A stretch of 49,428 nt of DNA from contig NZ_VCKW01000029.1 of NCBI RefSeq assembly GCF_005889715.1, positions 1 through 49,428 on the forward strand. The letters run 5' to 3'. Made by a program: the position numbers and the translations under genes. The first letter of the stretch is position 1. The number at the start of each line of letters is the position of its first letter. The DNA is from Actinomadura soli. GTDB lineage: Bacteria > Actinomycetota > Actinomycetes > Streptosporangiales > Streptosporangiaceae. This document shows positions 8,708 through 17,335 of the stretch, piece by piece. A model generated the notes under the pieces. It did no database searches and was not told the DNA's origin. It worked only from the letters and a program-made list of their open reading frames with translations.

Positions 8708-9775
8708 TCAGGACACCGCGGGCTGCGCATTCGTGATCGCGATGATGTCGCTGAGCACGCCTTGGCCGGCGAGTTCCGGTCCCGCTCCAGGCCCGATGAT
8801 CGTCACTGCTCCGACCGGGCCGGCCTGGCACACCACGGCGTTGGTGACGCCGTCGATACCGGCCAGCGGGTCGCCGGCGGGAACGACTTCGGGCTGCACG
8901 CGGGCGGTGACGGTTCCGGTGCCGTCGGGACCGGAGAACGCGAGTGTCGCGAGGTGTCTGAGCCGCCCGCCGGCCGACGCCGCCTGGCGGACTTGCCGGG
9001 CGGTGACTTCGGTGATGCCGTGGCGGGTGACCTGCTCGCGGCTCAGCTGCCTGCCGAAGACCAGCGCCGACAGGATCATCACCTTCGCGACCGTGTCGTG
9101 ACCCTCGACGTCGGCGGCCGGGTCCCGCTCGGCCAGTCCGGCGCGCTGCGCCTCGGCCAGCGCCTGCTCATACGACAGACCGTTGGCCATCTGGGACAGG
9201 ACGAGGTTGGCAGTGGCGTTGAGCACTCCACGCAGCGCGGACGGCGCGGTGCCCGCCAGGCCCTCGGTCAGCGTGCTGAGCACCGGGGTGCCGGACATGA
9301 CCGTGGATTCGGCTCGGAACGCCACGCCGTGGCGCTCCGCCAGCGCGCTGAGCTCGGCGCCGTGCAGGGCGACCGGCCACTTGTTGGAGGTGACGACGGG
9401 GATTGCGCGCTGCAGCGCCTCGCGCATGTGGGTCACGCCCGGTTCGCCGTGCGCCGCCGGGCTCGCCGTCACCTCCACCAGAAGGTCGGCCTCGGTGGCG
9501 CGAAGCCCGTCGATCGCGTTCGGCCAGACACGCGCCGCGGGCTGGTCGGTGATCGGCCGGCCGGCGGATGCCGCCGCCAGCGTGGACCCGAGGTCGAGAC
9601 CGTCGGGGTGATAGATGAATCCGTCTCGGGCGTTGCCGACGCCGACGACCGTTACAGCTCGGCCGTACCGGGTCGCGATCCGTTCCGCCTGCGCGTCGAG
9701 GGCACTGGCCAGCCATCTGCCAACCATGCCGAAGCCGACCAGCCAGATCCGCACCGGGCGCTGTGTCCGAGTCAT
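8708..9775 (-). CDS. Homoserine dehydrogenase-like protein (no ACT domain)
   Basis: 355 residues from ATG 9775; GGAGG eight bases upstream decides the start. The nucleotide-binding loop is GFGMVG (14-19). Homoserine dehydrogenase family features follow: VVTSNKWPVALHG, the core ATANLVLSQMANGLSYEQALAEAQ and AERDPAADVEGHDTVAK. The enzyme reduces aspartate semialdehyde to homoserine. The C-terminal ACT regulatory domain found in threonine-pathway enzymes is absent, as in the shorter stand-alone versions. No other threonine or methionine gene is nearby, so it may be an accessory paralogue. Confidence 0.88.
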   Translation of the reverse strand: MTRTQRPVRIWLVGFGMVGRWLASALDAQAERIATRYGRAVTVVGVGNARDGFIYHPDGLDLGSTLAAASAGRPITDQPAARVWPNAIDGLRATEADLLVEVTASPAAHGEPGVTHMREALQRAIPVVTSNKWPVALHGAELSALAERHGVAFRAESTVMSGTPVLSTLTEGLAGTAPSALRGVLNATANLVLSQMANGLSYEQALAEAQRAGLAERDPAADVEGHDTVAKVMILSALVFGRQLSREQVTRHGITEVTARQVRQAASAGGRLRHLATLAFSGPDGTGTVTARVQPEVVPAGDPLAGIDGVTNAVVCQAGPVGAVTIIGPGAGPELAGQGVLSDIIAITNAQPAVS

Positions 9776-10053
9776 CTGCGAGCCTCCGCTCTGGGGCCGT
9801 GCACCCGCGCTTCGCGGATGCGGGACGTACCAGGCCACTCCTCGGCTCGAACCATCCGGTCGGCCCTCCGAACACGGACTAGGACGCCCCACCCGCGCTG
9901 GATCTGGCTGCGCTGTACACGTTCACCCTGTCGTACCACGCATAGGTGTCGAGGGCGGACTGTCGCTTGGCTCGGGAGGGTGGCGGTCTGCCCTCGTGTT
10001 CGCCGCGCAAGACCTCGAGCCGATGCCCATCCCGTTGCCCCCAGCACGGGGTG

Positions 10054-10914
10054 TCACGCCGACGCGCGGACGGCCGGGAGGACCTCCTCGGCGAGCCGGT
10101 GGACCTGCTCGGTGCGGTCCGGGCCTGTGGGCTTGAGGTTCAGTGCGGTGAAGCCCAGTTTCACGCAGGCGGTCAGGCCCTCGGCGACCTGCTCGGGGGT
10201 GCCGGTCAGATCCCCGGTTCCGGCGCCGATCCGGACCTCGATGTTGTACGCGAGCGCGACGGCGCCGGGATCCCGGCCGGCCTCCTCGGCCGCGGCGAGC
10301 ACCCGGTCGCGCGGCCCGGCGATCACGTCGGGCGGTACGAGCCCGTACGACGGGATCCAGCCGTCGGCGACCCGGCCCGTGAGTGCCAGCGCGCGGGGGC
10401 CGAAGGTGCCGAGCCAGATGGGGATGCGCCGGTCGGGCTTGGGCTCCAGGTCGGCGGCCTCGGTGTGATAGAGGCGCCCGGCGAAGGTGAACGCCGGCCG
10501 GGACCACAGCCCGCGGGTGATCGCGACGGCCTCCTCCAGGCCGTCGATCTTGTCTCGCGGCGTGGGCACCGGCAGCCCGAACGCCCGGAACTCCTCGTCG
10601 GAGTACCCGCCGCCCATCCCCAGGATGAGCCGGCCGCCCGAAAGCCGGTCGAACGTCTCGGCCATCTTGGCGACCATCGCCGGCGGCCGGTACGGCACGC
10701 CGAGCACCCGGGTGGCCAGCCGGATCCGGGTGGTGGCCGCGGCGATCCACGCCAGCATCGTCCACGTCTCGAACGACGGGCTGGTGCCGCAGGGGTGGTC
10801 CGAGGTGGAGACGAAGTCGAAGCCGAGCCGCTCGGCCTCCGCCGCCTCGCGGACCGGGTCGCTTCCCGGCGCCGCCGATGCCGGCACGTCCAGCCCGAAC
10901 TGCAGAGCGTTCAT
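10054..10914 (-). CDS. LLM-class F420-dependent oxidoreductase
   Basis: 286 residues. I chose ATG 10914 because AAAGGGA sits six bases before it; the ATG five codons upstream lacks a site. The luciferase-like TIM barrel is recognisable: FGLDVPASA, ERLGFDFVSTSDHP, IRLATRVLGVPYRPP, LSGGRLILGMGGGYSDEEF, and WLGTFGPRALALTGRVADGWIPSY. In actinomycetes such proteins usually use F420, but cofactor and substrate are inferred. It follows the YczE-like gene by 11 bp, so the two form an operon controlled by the divergent MarR gene. Confidence 0.9.
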   Translation of the reverse strand: MNALQFGLDVPASAAPGSDPVREAAEAERLGFDFVSTSDHPCGTSPSFETWTMLAWIAAATTRIRLATRVLGVPYRPPAMVAKMAETFDRLSGGRLILGMGGGYSDEEFRAFGLPVPTPRDKIDGLEEAVAITRGLWSRPAFTFAGRLYHTEAADLEPKPDRRIPIWLGTFGPRALALTGRVADGWIPSYGLVPPDVIAGPRDRVLAAAEEAGRDPGAVALAYNIEVRIGAGTGDLTGTPEQVAEGLTACVKLGFTALNLKPTGPDRTEQVHRLAEEVLPAVRASA

Positions 10915-10925
10915 GAGATTCCCTT

Positions 10926-11546
10926 TCATCGGACGCCGACCTGCGTCTTCGCCGCCTCGCCGGCGTGATCGCGGACGTGCTCCACGGTGAACAGTGGGAT
11001 GAAGAACTGCGCCAGCGGGCCGATGGCGGCGGCGTAAAGCACCGTTCCGACACCGACGGTGCCGCCCAGCAGCCACCCGGCCGCCAGCACCGACACCTCG
11101 ATCGACGTGCGCGCCAGGCGGATCGACACGCCGCGTCGCGCCAGCCCGGTCATCAGACCGTCGCGCGGCCCGGGACCGAGGCTCGCGCCGATGTAGAGCC
11201 CGGTGGCGATCGAGTTCAGCACGACCCCGGAGGTCAGTAGAGCGACTCGCACCGCGAGATCTCCCGGCTCCGGCAGGAGCATCAGCGCGAGCTGCGCGGA
11301 CGGCCCCACGACCAGCACGTTGCTGATGGTGCCGAGGCCCGGCCGCTCGCGCAGCGGGATCCACAGGGCCAGCACCAGCGCTCCCACCACGTTGACCACC
11401 AGGCCGATCGGCAGCCCGCTCCGCTCGGCCAGACCTTGGTGAAGGACGTCCCACGGGGCCAGCCCCAGTCCCGCCTTGAGCGGCAGCGCGATGCTGACCC
11501 CGAAGAGGATCAGCCCGGCGTAGAGGTTCACCAGACGAACTCGCAT
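10926..11546 (-). CDS. YczE/YitT-like integral membrane protein
   Basis: 206 residues from ATG 11546 with a CGGAGGT site. About five to six membrane helices are visible, with the family signature LKAGLGLAPWDVLHQGLAERSG in the first loop and GLYIGASLGPGPRDGLMTGL in a later one. YczE-type proteins are membrane proteins of uncertain, possibly transport, function. It heads the operon with the LLM oxidoreductase, so it may import or export the oxidoreductase's substrate or product (inference). Confidence 0.88.
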   Translation of the reverse strand: MRVRLVNLYAGLILFGVSIALPLKAGLGLAPWDVLHQGLAERSGLPIGLVVNVVGALVLALWIPLRERPGLGTISNVLVVGPSAQLALMLLPEPGDLAVRVALLTSGVVLNSIATGLYIGASLGPGPRDGLMTGLARRGVSIRLARTSIEVSVLAAGWLLGGTVGVGTVLYAAAIGPLAQFFIPLFTVEHVRDHAGEAAKTQVGVR

Positions 11547-11558
11547 CGCAACCTCCGG

Positions 11559-11602
11559 GTTGACGTGTCAACATTCTAAAATAAGTTAGATGACACGTCA
11601 AC
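11559..11602. promoter_or_regulatory. Double operator and divergent promoters of marR / yczE operon
   Basis: Two near-identical palindromes, GTTGAC-GT-GTCAAC (11559-11572) and GATGAC-AC-GTCAAC (11589-11602), are 30 bp centre to centre. Each carries a -35 hexamer. Leftward: TTGACG (11601-11596), 17 bp, TAGAAT (11578-11573). Rightward: TTGACG (11560-11565), 16 bp, TAAGTT (11582-11587). Binding at both sites would shut both promoters. The MarR protein encoded at 11622 is the obvious candidate. Confidence 0.8.
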
Positions 11603-11621
11603 CTTCAGGTAGGATGGGCCC

Positions 11622-12095
11622 GTGTCCGAACCGCGCTGGCTCACCGAGCCCGAGGACCGCGCCTGGCGGGGCTACCGGCGCATGCGCGCCCTGCTCGATC
11701 TGCAGTTCACCCGCGATCTGGCGCGCGACTCAGGGCTGTCCGAGGCCGACTACGACGTCCTCTCCACGCTCTCCGAGACCGAGGGGCACCGGCAGCAGCT
11801 CAATGACCTGGCCGCGCAGATCCTGTGGTCCAAGAGCCGGCTCTCCCACCACATCACCCGCATGGAGAACCGCGGCCTGGTGGCACGCGAGGACGCGCCC
11901 GCCGACCGACGCGGCTGCTTCGTCGTCCTCACCGACGCGGGTCTCCGCGCGATCGTCGAGGCCGCACCGCCGCACGTCGAATCCGTCCGCCGGCACTTCA
12001 TCGACCTGCTCACCGACGACCAGATCGACACACTCGCGGCCATCGCACAGACCGTCGTCACCAACCTCACCGAGCCCGACCGCCCCACCCCATAG
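11622..12095 (+). CDS. MarR-family transcriptional regulator
   Basis: 157 residues from GTG 11622. A MarR winged helix is clear: SGLSEADYDVLSTLSE, LNDLAAQILWSKSRLSHHITRMENRGLV with the recognition helix around SKSRLSHHI, and the wing DAPADRRGCFVVLTDAG. Helices at both ends would form the dimer interface. It is divergent from the YczE-LLM operon and separated by two palindromes that overlap both promoters, so it probably represses itself and that operon until a small ligand binds (inferred). Confidence 0.92.
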   Translation: MSEPRWLTEPEDRAWRGYRRMRALLDLQFTRDLARDSGLSEADYDVLSTLSETEGHRQQLNDLAAQILWSKSRLSHHITRMENRGLVAREDAPADRRGCFVVLTDAGLRAIVEAAPPHVESVRRHFIDLLTDDQIDTLAAIAQTVVTNLTEPDRPTP

Positions 12096-12927
12096 CGCCC
12101 GGCGCCGCGGCCTCTGCGGCAGGACGACGAAAGAAGACGCGGCTCAGGTGGCCATAACCACGCGCTGGACCTGGTTGGTGCCCTCGTAATCCGGGCGATC
12201 TCGGCTACGGGCTACGCCACGAAGAAGTGAGCCGGGCCCCACCGAAGGCTCAACAACCCGACACGGTCCCTGATCCGGACGAAGGAGATGCGAACCCGCG
12301 TCTTTTCACGTGCTGCGATTGCCTCTCGTTGGACATATTTCGGGAGTAGGCAGGAAGCATGCCGCTATCCCCGACGGTTGGTGAGATCCTCACCAGGCCG
12401 GTCGCGATATTCCTGAAACGGCGAGAGTAGAGCGAGCAGGGTGGGGTCGAAGGGAGCTCTCCATCTGCGGAGGCCGGTTCAGGAGTGCCGCCAGCGCTCA
12501 TTGGCTTCTCGCAGTGGGGTCGCAGGATTCGACCAGGATCTCAGCCGTCCCCGCTTGAGAACAAATGCCCGGGCCTGGGGGCAGGGGAAGGCGGAGTCGG
12601 GCCCTGAAGTGAACTGATCGCACACACTGAAGGCGCGAGACTCGATTTCTTGCAGGCCGGGCGTCTCCTTCTTACTACTTGGAGTGGTGGTCAGGCTGGG
12701 GCGAACCCGCCGATCTTCCGCCCTTAAGCCCGCACCTCACGGGCGCAAGGCTGCTGCATCGCGGTGGGGGGCTCACCTGCTACCTCAGGGTGCACAGGAC
12801 AGCTCCACAGTGACGCCCATGGCAGAACACCGGTCACCATCGCTGCTCCGCCCACAATGAAGCGGCCCGGCCCCAAGCAGCGGTGGCAGTGGGTGCGCAG
12901 CGTGCGTTTGCCGCTGTTTGGGGCGTG
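12096..12927. other. Gene-poor stretch with an acyl-CoA dehydrogenase remnant
   Basis: 832 bp between the MarR and MerR genes. Apart from the remnant at 12144-12203 I find no convincing coding frame or RNA. Base composition is more mixed than in neighbouring genes, with pockets of lower GC at 12330-12430 and 12640-12690, as expected for decayed DNA. Confidence 0.5.
12144..12203 (-). pseudogene. Remnant of an acyl-CoA dehydrogenase 3' end
   Basis: On the minus strand this encodes YEGTNQVQRVVMAT then stop, almost the same as the end of the intact acyl-CoA dehydrogenase at 24824 (YEGTNQIQRVVMARQ). Bases 12150-12200 align with 24842-24893 with four substitutions and one missing base, which breaks the frame just before the Tyr. 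Flanking DNA does not match the intact gene, so this is an independent, nearly erased gene. Confidence 0.7.
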
Positions 12928-13395
12928 CTAAGCGGGGGATGAGTCGCGGCGCTGCTGGAGTTGGGCGTTGATGCGTTGTGCCTCGGCGAGTTGGTCTTCC
13001 AGGATGATGATGCGGCATGCGGCGTCCAGGGCGGTGCCCTGGTTGACCAGGTCGTGGGCGCGTTGGGCCAGGCGCAGCTGGTAGCGGGAGTAGCGGCGGT
13101 GGCCACCGGCCGAGCGTTGCGGGACGAACAGTCTGGCGGTGTCCAGGCTGCGCAGGAAGGCTGGGGTGACGCCGAGGATGTCGGCGGCGCGGCCCATGCT
13201 GTAGGCGGGGTAGTCCTCGTCGTCCAGCTTGTCTTCCAGGTTGTGGTCGAGCCTGTCGTCCGGGGCGGCGCCGCGCGTGTTGTCGGGCGTGGCCCCGGCA
13301 CCGCTGGTGGTGCTTGGCGCTGCGCCGGTCGGCGTGGGCTGCGGGTCCTGGTGTTCGGTGTGGCTGCCGGTCTGAGCCGGCCGGGTTGGGTTCAC
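12928..13395 (-). CDS. MerR-like helix-turn-helix regulator
   Basis: 155 residues from GTG 13395, chosen because GGAAGG lies just upstream; ATG starts further back give an Arg/Pro-rich leader. About 60 residues of disordered Pro/Thr/Asp-rich sequence precede the MerR DNA-binding unit (about 65-112): YSMGRAADILGVTPAFLRSLDTARLF, then SAGGHRRYSRYQLRLAQRA. The C-terminus (about 125-150) is a short coiled coil. It has no effector domain or metal-binding cysteines. Proteins of this type are common in actinomycetes; targets are unknown. Confidence 0.85.
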   Translation of the reverse strand: MNPTRPAQTGSHTEHQDPQPTPTGAAPSTTSGAGATPDNTRGAAPDDRLDHNLEDKLDDEDYPAYSMGRAADILGVTPAFLRSLDTARLFVPQRSAGGHRRYSRYQLRLAQRAHDLVNQGTALDAACRIIILEDQLAEAQRINAQLQQRRDSSPA

Positions 13396-13458
13396 AAAAC
13401 CTTCCGTACTGCGCTGTGCCTGTTCTTCAAGGCTTGGTTCGGGGTGGGAACGTGACGG

Positions 13459-13490
13459 GGCCCCGGCGCCAAACCGCGGGCGCCGGGGCC
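13459..13490. terminator. Strong GC-rich hairpin (terminator-like, no T tract)
   Basis: GGCCCCGGCGCC (13459-13470) and GGCGCCGGGGCC (13479-13490) are perfect 12-bp arms with an 8-nt loop. No T run follows on either strand, as is common for actinomycete terminators. It lies 63 bp upstream of the MerR start, so it could end a leftward transcript or act in that gene's leader. Confidence 0.45.
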
Positions 13491-13719
13491 GTGAGGTACC
13501 ACACCATCCGTCCGGCACGAAGGCCGGTGGTCGTGCGCGCCGCCCGCCTGGAGCGGGGGCGCGGGGATCGCGGATGCGTGACCGCGGGCCACGGTCGGAT
13601 CTGTGGCTGCGGTTCCCGCGCGGTGTGACTGAAGCCCGCTGCGGGCGATCCCGATGGTGCCGAGGCCCTCCTTCCGTATTCTCCTACCTGCGTTCTTTCC
13701 CTCACTTGACTTCATGCTG

Positions 13720-13741
13720 CCGGCGGCCCGTTGGCCGCCGG
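13720..13741. repeat. Perfect 9-bp-arm hairpin
   Basis: CCGGCGGCC (13720-13728), loop CGTT, GGCCGCCGG (13733-13741). It is perfect and very stable, with no T tract on either side and no adjacent gene end. Confidence 0.5.
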
Positions 13742-13848
13742 GCGCCCGACCAGCTGCCGGAGTCCCTTGCACTGCGTTGACCCCGGCACGCCCGGCCTGC
13801 GCCATCCACTTCACCGGGCAGTTCGTCATCTGCCACGTCTCATGGACT

Positions 13849-13872
13849 TGTTCCTCGTCGATGACAGGAACA
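13849..13872. repeat. Bulged stem-loop
   Basis: TGTTCCT (13849-13855) pairs with AGGAACA (13866-13872), and inside it GTC pairs with GAC around a GAT loop, leaving a single bulged C. This gives ten pairs in 24 nt. It lies in DNA with no recognised gene. Confidence 0.45.
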
Positions 13873-14526
13873 CTACCCCACATCGCCGCGAATATCTACC
13901 TCGATCACTACAGGTTTTTGGTGCCTGAAGGCAGGTTGTGCCCGCTGATCAATCACTCACACCGGCACGATCTCAACCATTCGAAGTCGCCGGGCGTATG
14001 CCGGCGATCCGGCAGCGGACCGGCACCGATGGCCGCACCAACGCCAGGTGACCGGCAGAGGGAGAGGGGTGGAGATGGGACGGCCGGAGACCGACGGCCT
14101 CGGTACGACATCGTGGGCACCTTGCCGACGGGGTGTCTGACCGGATCGATGCGCACCCGGTTCTAGGCCGCGGTGATTCGGCGAGTGAGGACAGGCTCCA
14201 GATGCGGGAGAGGGGAGACCTTGGGTTCTGAACGTGATCGCAACATCTGACCCGGAGGGGTGGTGCAGTGACCCCTGCGCGTCGCGGACGTGGAGAAGCG
14301 CGGTCCTGCTCGCTCGCGGACAAGCGTGATCAATATCGTCGGCTCATGGGGCAGGGATGGCAGCTAGGCTCCTGGCCTTTGTGACTCCCGCCGGGTCTCG
14401 GTCCCGAACCGCCTACTTTGGCGCCAGCAAGCAGGGTTGTGGGGCTGGAGCCGACGTGCGATGGCGTCTGGCGGGATGCTGCTCGCGCGGCGAGGCCGCT
14501 TCCTCAGGCGCGCGGCGCCCTGGGGG

Positions 14527-15708
14527 CTATTTCCAATCGAGGCAGACGGCGACGGCGTCGTCGTCCAGGTCGGTGGCTTGACGGTGTTCGATCAGGGCCT
14601 TGATGATCGAGAGCGGCACCTCGGCCGCCTCGAGCGACCTGGTGCGCTGGAGAGTGTCCTCCAGCAGGACGGTGCCGAAGTCGCCACCGTCGGGTGCCTG
14701 GGCGTCGCAGACGCCGTCGCTGACGATGATCAGTCGGTCCCCTGGTTCGATTTGAAAGCGTTCGACCTGGTAGCGGGTGTCGGGGAACATCCCGAGCGGC
14801 ATTTGGGGGTCGAGCTCGAGGGGTTCTATGTGGGTTCCGCGCATTCGCAGGATGCGCGGTGAGCCTGCGTCGACCGCGGACACCATGCCATCGGCCAGGT
14901 CGATGCGCAACGCGAGGTTCTCGGTGAACTCGCTGCCCCGATAGCGGGCATAGACCATGTCGTTCGCGAGGCTGACCTGATCGGCGAGATCCGCGCCGAA
15001 CCGGCGGGCATTGCGCAGGGCTCCAACGGTGAGAGAGGTCAGCAGTGCGGCCTGGACACCGTTGCCCGAGCCGTTGGTGACACTGAGACTCAGATGGTCG
15101 CGTTCGGTGGACCAGTCGAAGTTGTCGCCGCCGACCGCGTACGCCGGTTCGAGATGGCCGGCCATGCTGAATTCAGCTCCACCGCATCCATAGGCGGGCA
15201 GCAGCTGCCATTGCAGTTCGGCCGCCAGGGTGAGCCGCCGGTGCCGGCGGGCGCGTTCGTAGCGGTCGGTGTGTTTCCATGCCAACTTCAGGGCGCAGCC
15301 GACGATCTCACCCAACTGGGCCAGCTCAGCGAGCAGTGAGTCATCGAGCAACGCGTCAGAATCGGCGCTCAGGCGGATCTCGAGCACACCCACGGGTTCT
15401 CCGCGCGCCGTCACCGGGATGAACAAGCGCCGCTCTCCGGCCCTTCCGACGATGGCCGGGACCGGTACCGGACTTTGAGAACCGAATGCGCGGCCTGCGG
15501 GACTGTCGCAGATCCGGACCGCACCCGACGAGGCGGGATCGTCGATGGGCAGCAGGAGGCGTCGCTGGTAGTCGGCCAGCAGTAGTCGAAGCGACGTTGT
15601 TTGGGGGAAGGAGCCGAGGACGGCGGCGGTGAGCGCTTCGGGCAGTGAATGCGCCGGCGCCGCACGCAAGGCGGTCTCGATCTTCCTCCGCCGATCCGGC
15701 GGGGTCAT
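14527..15708 (-). CDS. SpoIIE/RsbU-type phosphatase with GAF-like domain (copy 1)
   Basis: 393 residues from ATG 15708, selected by GGAGG five bases upstream. The N-terminal part (about 15-145) looks like a GAF-type sensor ([34 protein letters not shown]). From about 160 a SpoIIE phosphatase domain follows: AAELQWQLLP, VGGDNFDWS (GGD at 193-195), TNGSGNGVQAALLTS, SDGV (330-333) and DDDAVAVCLDWK at the end. Such enzymes dephosphorylate STAS-domain antagonists to release a sigma factor. The usual metal-binding Asp is Asn here (N212). It is a close paralogue of the protein at 18864-20036 and is divergent from a MarR gene, with a palindrome between them. Confidence 0.9.
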   Translation of the reverse strand: MTPPDRRRKIETALRAAPAHSLPEALTAAVLGSFPQTTSLRLLLADYQRRLLLPIDDPASSGAVRICDSPAGRAFGSQSPVPVPAIVGRAGERRLFIPVTARGEPVGVLEIRLSADSDALLDDSLLAELAQLGEIVGCALKLAWKHTDRYERARRHRRLTLAAELQWQLLPAYGCGGAEFSMAGHLEPAYAVGGDNFDWSTERDHLSLSVTNGSGNGVQAALLTSLTVGALRNARRFGADLADQVSLANDMVYARYRGSEFTENLALRIDLADGMVSAVDAGSPRILRMRGTHIEPLELDPQMPLGMFPDTRYQVERFQIEPGDRLIIVSDGVCDAQAPDGGDFGTVLLEDTLQRTRSLEAAEVPLSIIKALIEHRQATDLDDDAVAVCLDWK

Positions 15709-16258
15709 CGCGTCCTCCATCTCCGCTGAACCTCCAAGCTCTTGGGACGCGAACCACAGGTGGGCCGGCACGCGGCGCCGGCGCCACCGTCGTGTCCAGA
15801 ACGCGCGCCGGAGCGCAGCCGGACCGGTTGTGGATTGGAGTCTCCAGAGTCCCCATCACCAGAACTCACCTCGGTGGAGGTGAACCTGAGTCGCCGACCG
15901 ACTCCCTCCGTCGGCGCCCAGCCCGGTCGTCCCCTTGCGGGAGTCGGAAGGACCGATCCGCAGACTGACATAAAGCTTGCCATATGGCAAATGTTCGCCG
16001 CTGGTCGGCACGGTCCCCGGGAGCTGGTCCGTGAGCCGGCGGCTGAGCCTGGTGACGAACGGTGGGTGGAGGCGCGGGCCTGCGTCGACGGTGTCGCAGG
16101 ACGGAAACCGATCGCGTGGTCGATTATCGTGAGGGTGCGCCGGTCGCTGTGATCCGCACCGGCGGCGGCGTCTGGGCCAAACCTTCCGGTGGCGACCCTG
16201 TTCACCGACGCTGGTGCCACGGCGTGCGGCTACTGCAGCATTGTTGGGAGGGCCGTTC
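15709..16258. other. Long divergent intergenic region of phosphatase 1 / MarR 1
   Basis: 550 bp with a 14-bp perfect palindrome almost exactly at its midpoint (269 bp from each start codon). Open frames exist on both strands but none resembles a protein. The long leaders on both sides are unusual and could hold small ORFs or RNA structure. Confidence 0.5.
15977..15990. promoter_or_regulatory. Operator copy 1, TTGCCATATGGCAA
   Basis: A perfect 14-bp palindrome between the divergent phosphatase 1 and MarR 1 genes. Two longer copies of the same core occur at 18712-18731 and 20875-20896. Proposed binding site for one of the two MarR proteins encoded here (inference). Confidence 0.7.
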
Positions 16259-16783
16259 GTGAGTCCCGGAGAGTTGCCTGCTGCCGAAACCCTGCACAGT
16301 GGTGTGAACGCCGATGTCGTCACGGCGGCTGAGCGTGCCCTGGGGGCCGTGGTGGTGCTGTGGAACCGGGCTGGGCGAGACCTTGAGGTGTCTCTGTCTC
16401 CGATCCAGTTGCAGACGATCGAGATCATCGCCCGCCATGGCGAGGTCAATCTGCGCGGCCTGGCATCCGAGCTGGACGCCATTCCGTCCTCGGCGAGCCG
16501 GCTGTGCGACCGCATGGAGGCCGCGGGACTGGTCATCCGGGAGGGGGCGCTGGCCGATCGCCGCGAGGTCGTCCTGCGACTGACCGAGGAGGGGCAGGCC
16601 CTTTTCGCTGAACTGAGCGAAAGGCGCAAATCAGTGGTGGCAGAGGCGCTGGCCGGGATGACATCGGCGTCTCAGCGGTGCCTCATCGATGCCCTCACGG
16701 AGTTCGGACGGCTGTGCGAACAGCCGGATGCCGCGCAACCGGATGTCGTGCAGCCGCCGATCGTGCGAGACCGCTCCGCCTAG
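16259..16783 (+). CDS. MarR-family regulator paired with phosphatase 1
   Basis: 174 residues from GTG 16259, preceded by GGGAGGG. The winged helix spans about 60-125: LSPIQLQTIEIIARHGEVNLRGLASELDAIPSSASRLCDRMEAAGLVIREGALADRREVVLRLTEEG. The recognition helix PSSASRLCDRMEAAGLV closely matches that of the MarR at 20144 (PSSVSRLCDRLQAAGLV), so the two probably read similar operators. The C-terminal 20 residues are disordered. Divergent from phosphatase 1 across an operator-containing gap; it is probably the regulator of the TTGCCATATGGCAA sites (inferred). Confidence 0.88.
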   Translation: MSPGELPAAETLHSGVNADVVTAAERALGAVVVLWNRAGRDLEVSLSPIQLQTIEIIARHGEVNLRGLASELDAIPSSASRLCDRMEAAGLVIREGALADRREVVLRLTEEGQALFAELSERRKSVVAEALAGMTSASQRCLIDALTEFGRLCEQPDAAQPDVVQPPIVRDRSA

Positions 16784-17194
16784 TGCGCTGGTGGGCCCCA
16801 ACAATTGTCGCCGGCCTCCTCGAGCGGATGAGCGGGGCCGACGTCACCGTTGCCTGGTTCGGCGAACCTCGCTGTCATCCAAAGGTCCTGATCACGGCTG
16901 GCAGGATATGCAGACCCTTGATCCGGGTCGTGCTGGAATCGGCACAGCGCCGAGTGCCCTGGCCTGCGCCTACTTCGCACCCGAGCCCTTTTCGCCGAAC
17001 TGCTCTGCCGGGCGCGTCGGCGTGGACGCGGAGCTCATGCTGCCCGGCCCGCACGCCGACAGCGCGTCGGCAGGCTGGCCAGCAGCGCCACTGTGCGGGT
17101 CTGTTGTCGAGCGGAGTGCGGATCCGGCGGTATCAGCGATAACCCCATCCGCCGTTCCTTGTAAGGGAGCGTCATGCTCCATCTCCTCGGGAAG
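16784..17194. other. Intergenic stretch, nothing recognised
   Basis: 411 bp between MarR 1 and the small-protein pair on the other strand. No convincing gene, tRNA, repeat or terminator seen. Confidence 0.45.
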
Positions 17195-17335
17195 TCAGGG
17201 GGCGGAGCGCCGGGTCCTCCTGCCGCCGCGGCGGCGTGATGGGCTCAGAATTTTCAGCACGACCCTGAACGGCAGTGTGATGACGGTCACGATCGTTCCG
17301 AGAATGTCTCGAAGGGCACTGAGGATTCGATTCAT
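17195..17335 (-). CDS. LPFR-motif small membrane protein
   Basis: 46 residues from ATG 17335 with an excellent AAGGAGA site. The sequence MNRILSALRDILGTIVTVIT then LPFRVVLKIL is a single amphipathic/membrane helix carrying the LPFR motif, followed by a strongly basic tail (SPSRRRGGRRTRR). It fits the small actinobacterial LPFR-motif proteins, whose function is unknown. Its ATG overlaps the stop of the upstream GPGG protein (ATGA), so the two are translationally coupled. A paralogue lies at 26757-26927. Confidence 0.8.
   Translation of the reverse strand: MNRILSALRDILGTIVTVITLPFRVVLKILSPSRRRGGRRTRRSAP

Larger units (their letters stand above)
13396..14526. other. Gene-poor 1.1 kb with three strong hairpins
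   Basis: No open frame here looks convincingly coding. A minus-strand frame starting at 13883 (MWGSVPVIDEEQVHETWQ) has some protein-like character but degrades into Arg/Pro/Gly-rich sequence. The stretch contains perfect inverted repeats at 13459-13490 and 13720-13741 and a bulged stem at 13849-13872. It may be decayed DNA or hold an untranslated RNA. Confidence 0.45.

Noticed and set aside
8357..10468. A 703-codon open frame on the plus strand
   Set aside because: It runs antisense to the homoserine dehydrogenase and LLM genes, is Arg/Gly/Pro-rich with no domain, and arises from high third-position GC on the other strand.
17174..17239. A 21-codon plus-strand ORF with AAGGGAG upstream
   Set aside because: It is antisense to the LPFR gene end and is mostly Gly/Pro/Ala; the site alone is not enough.
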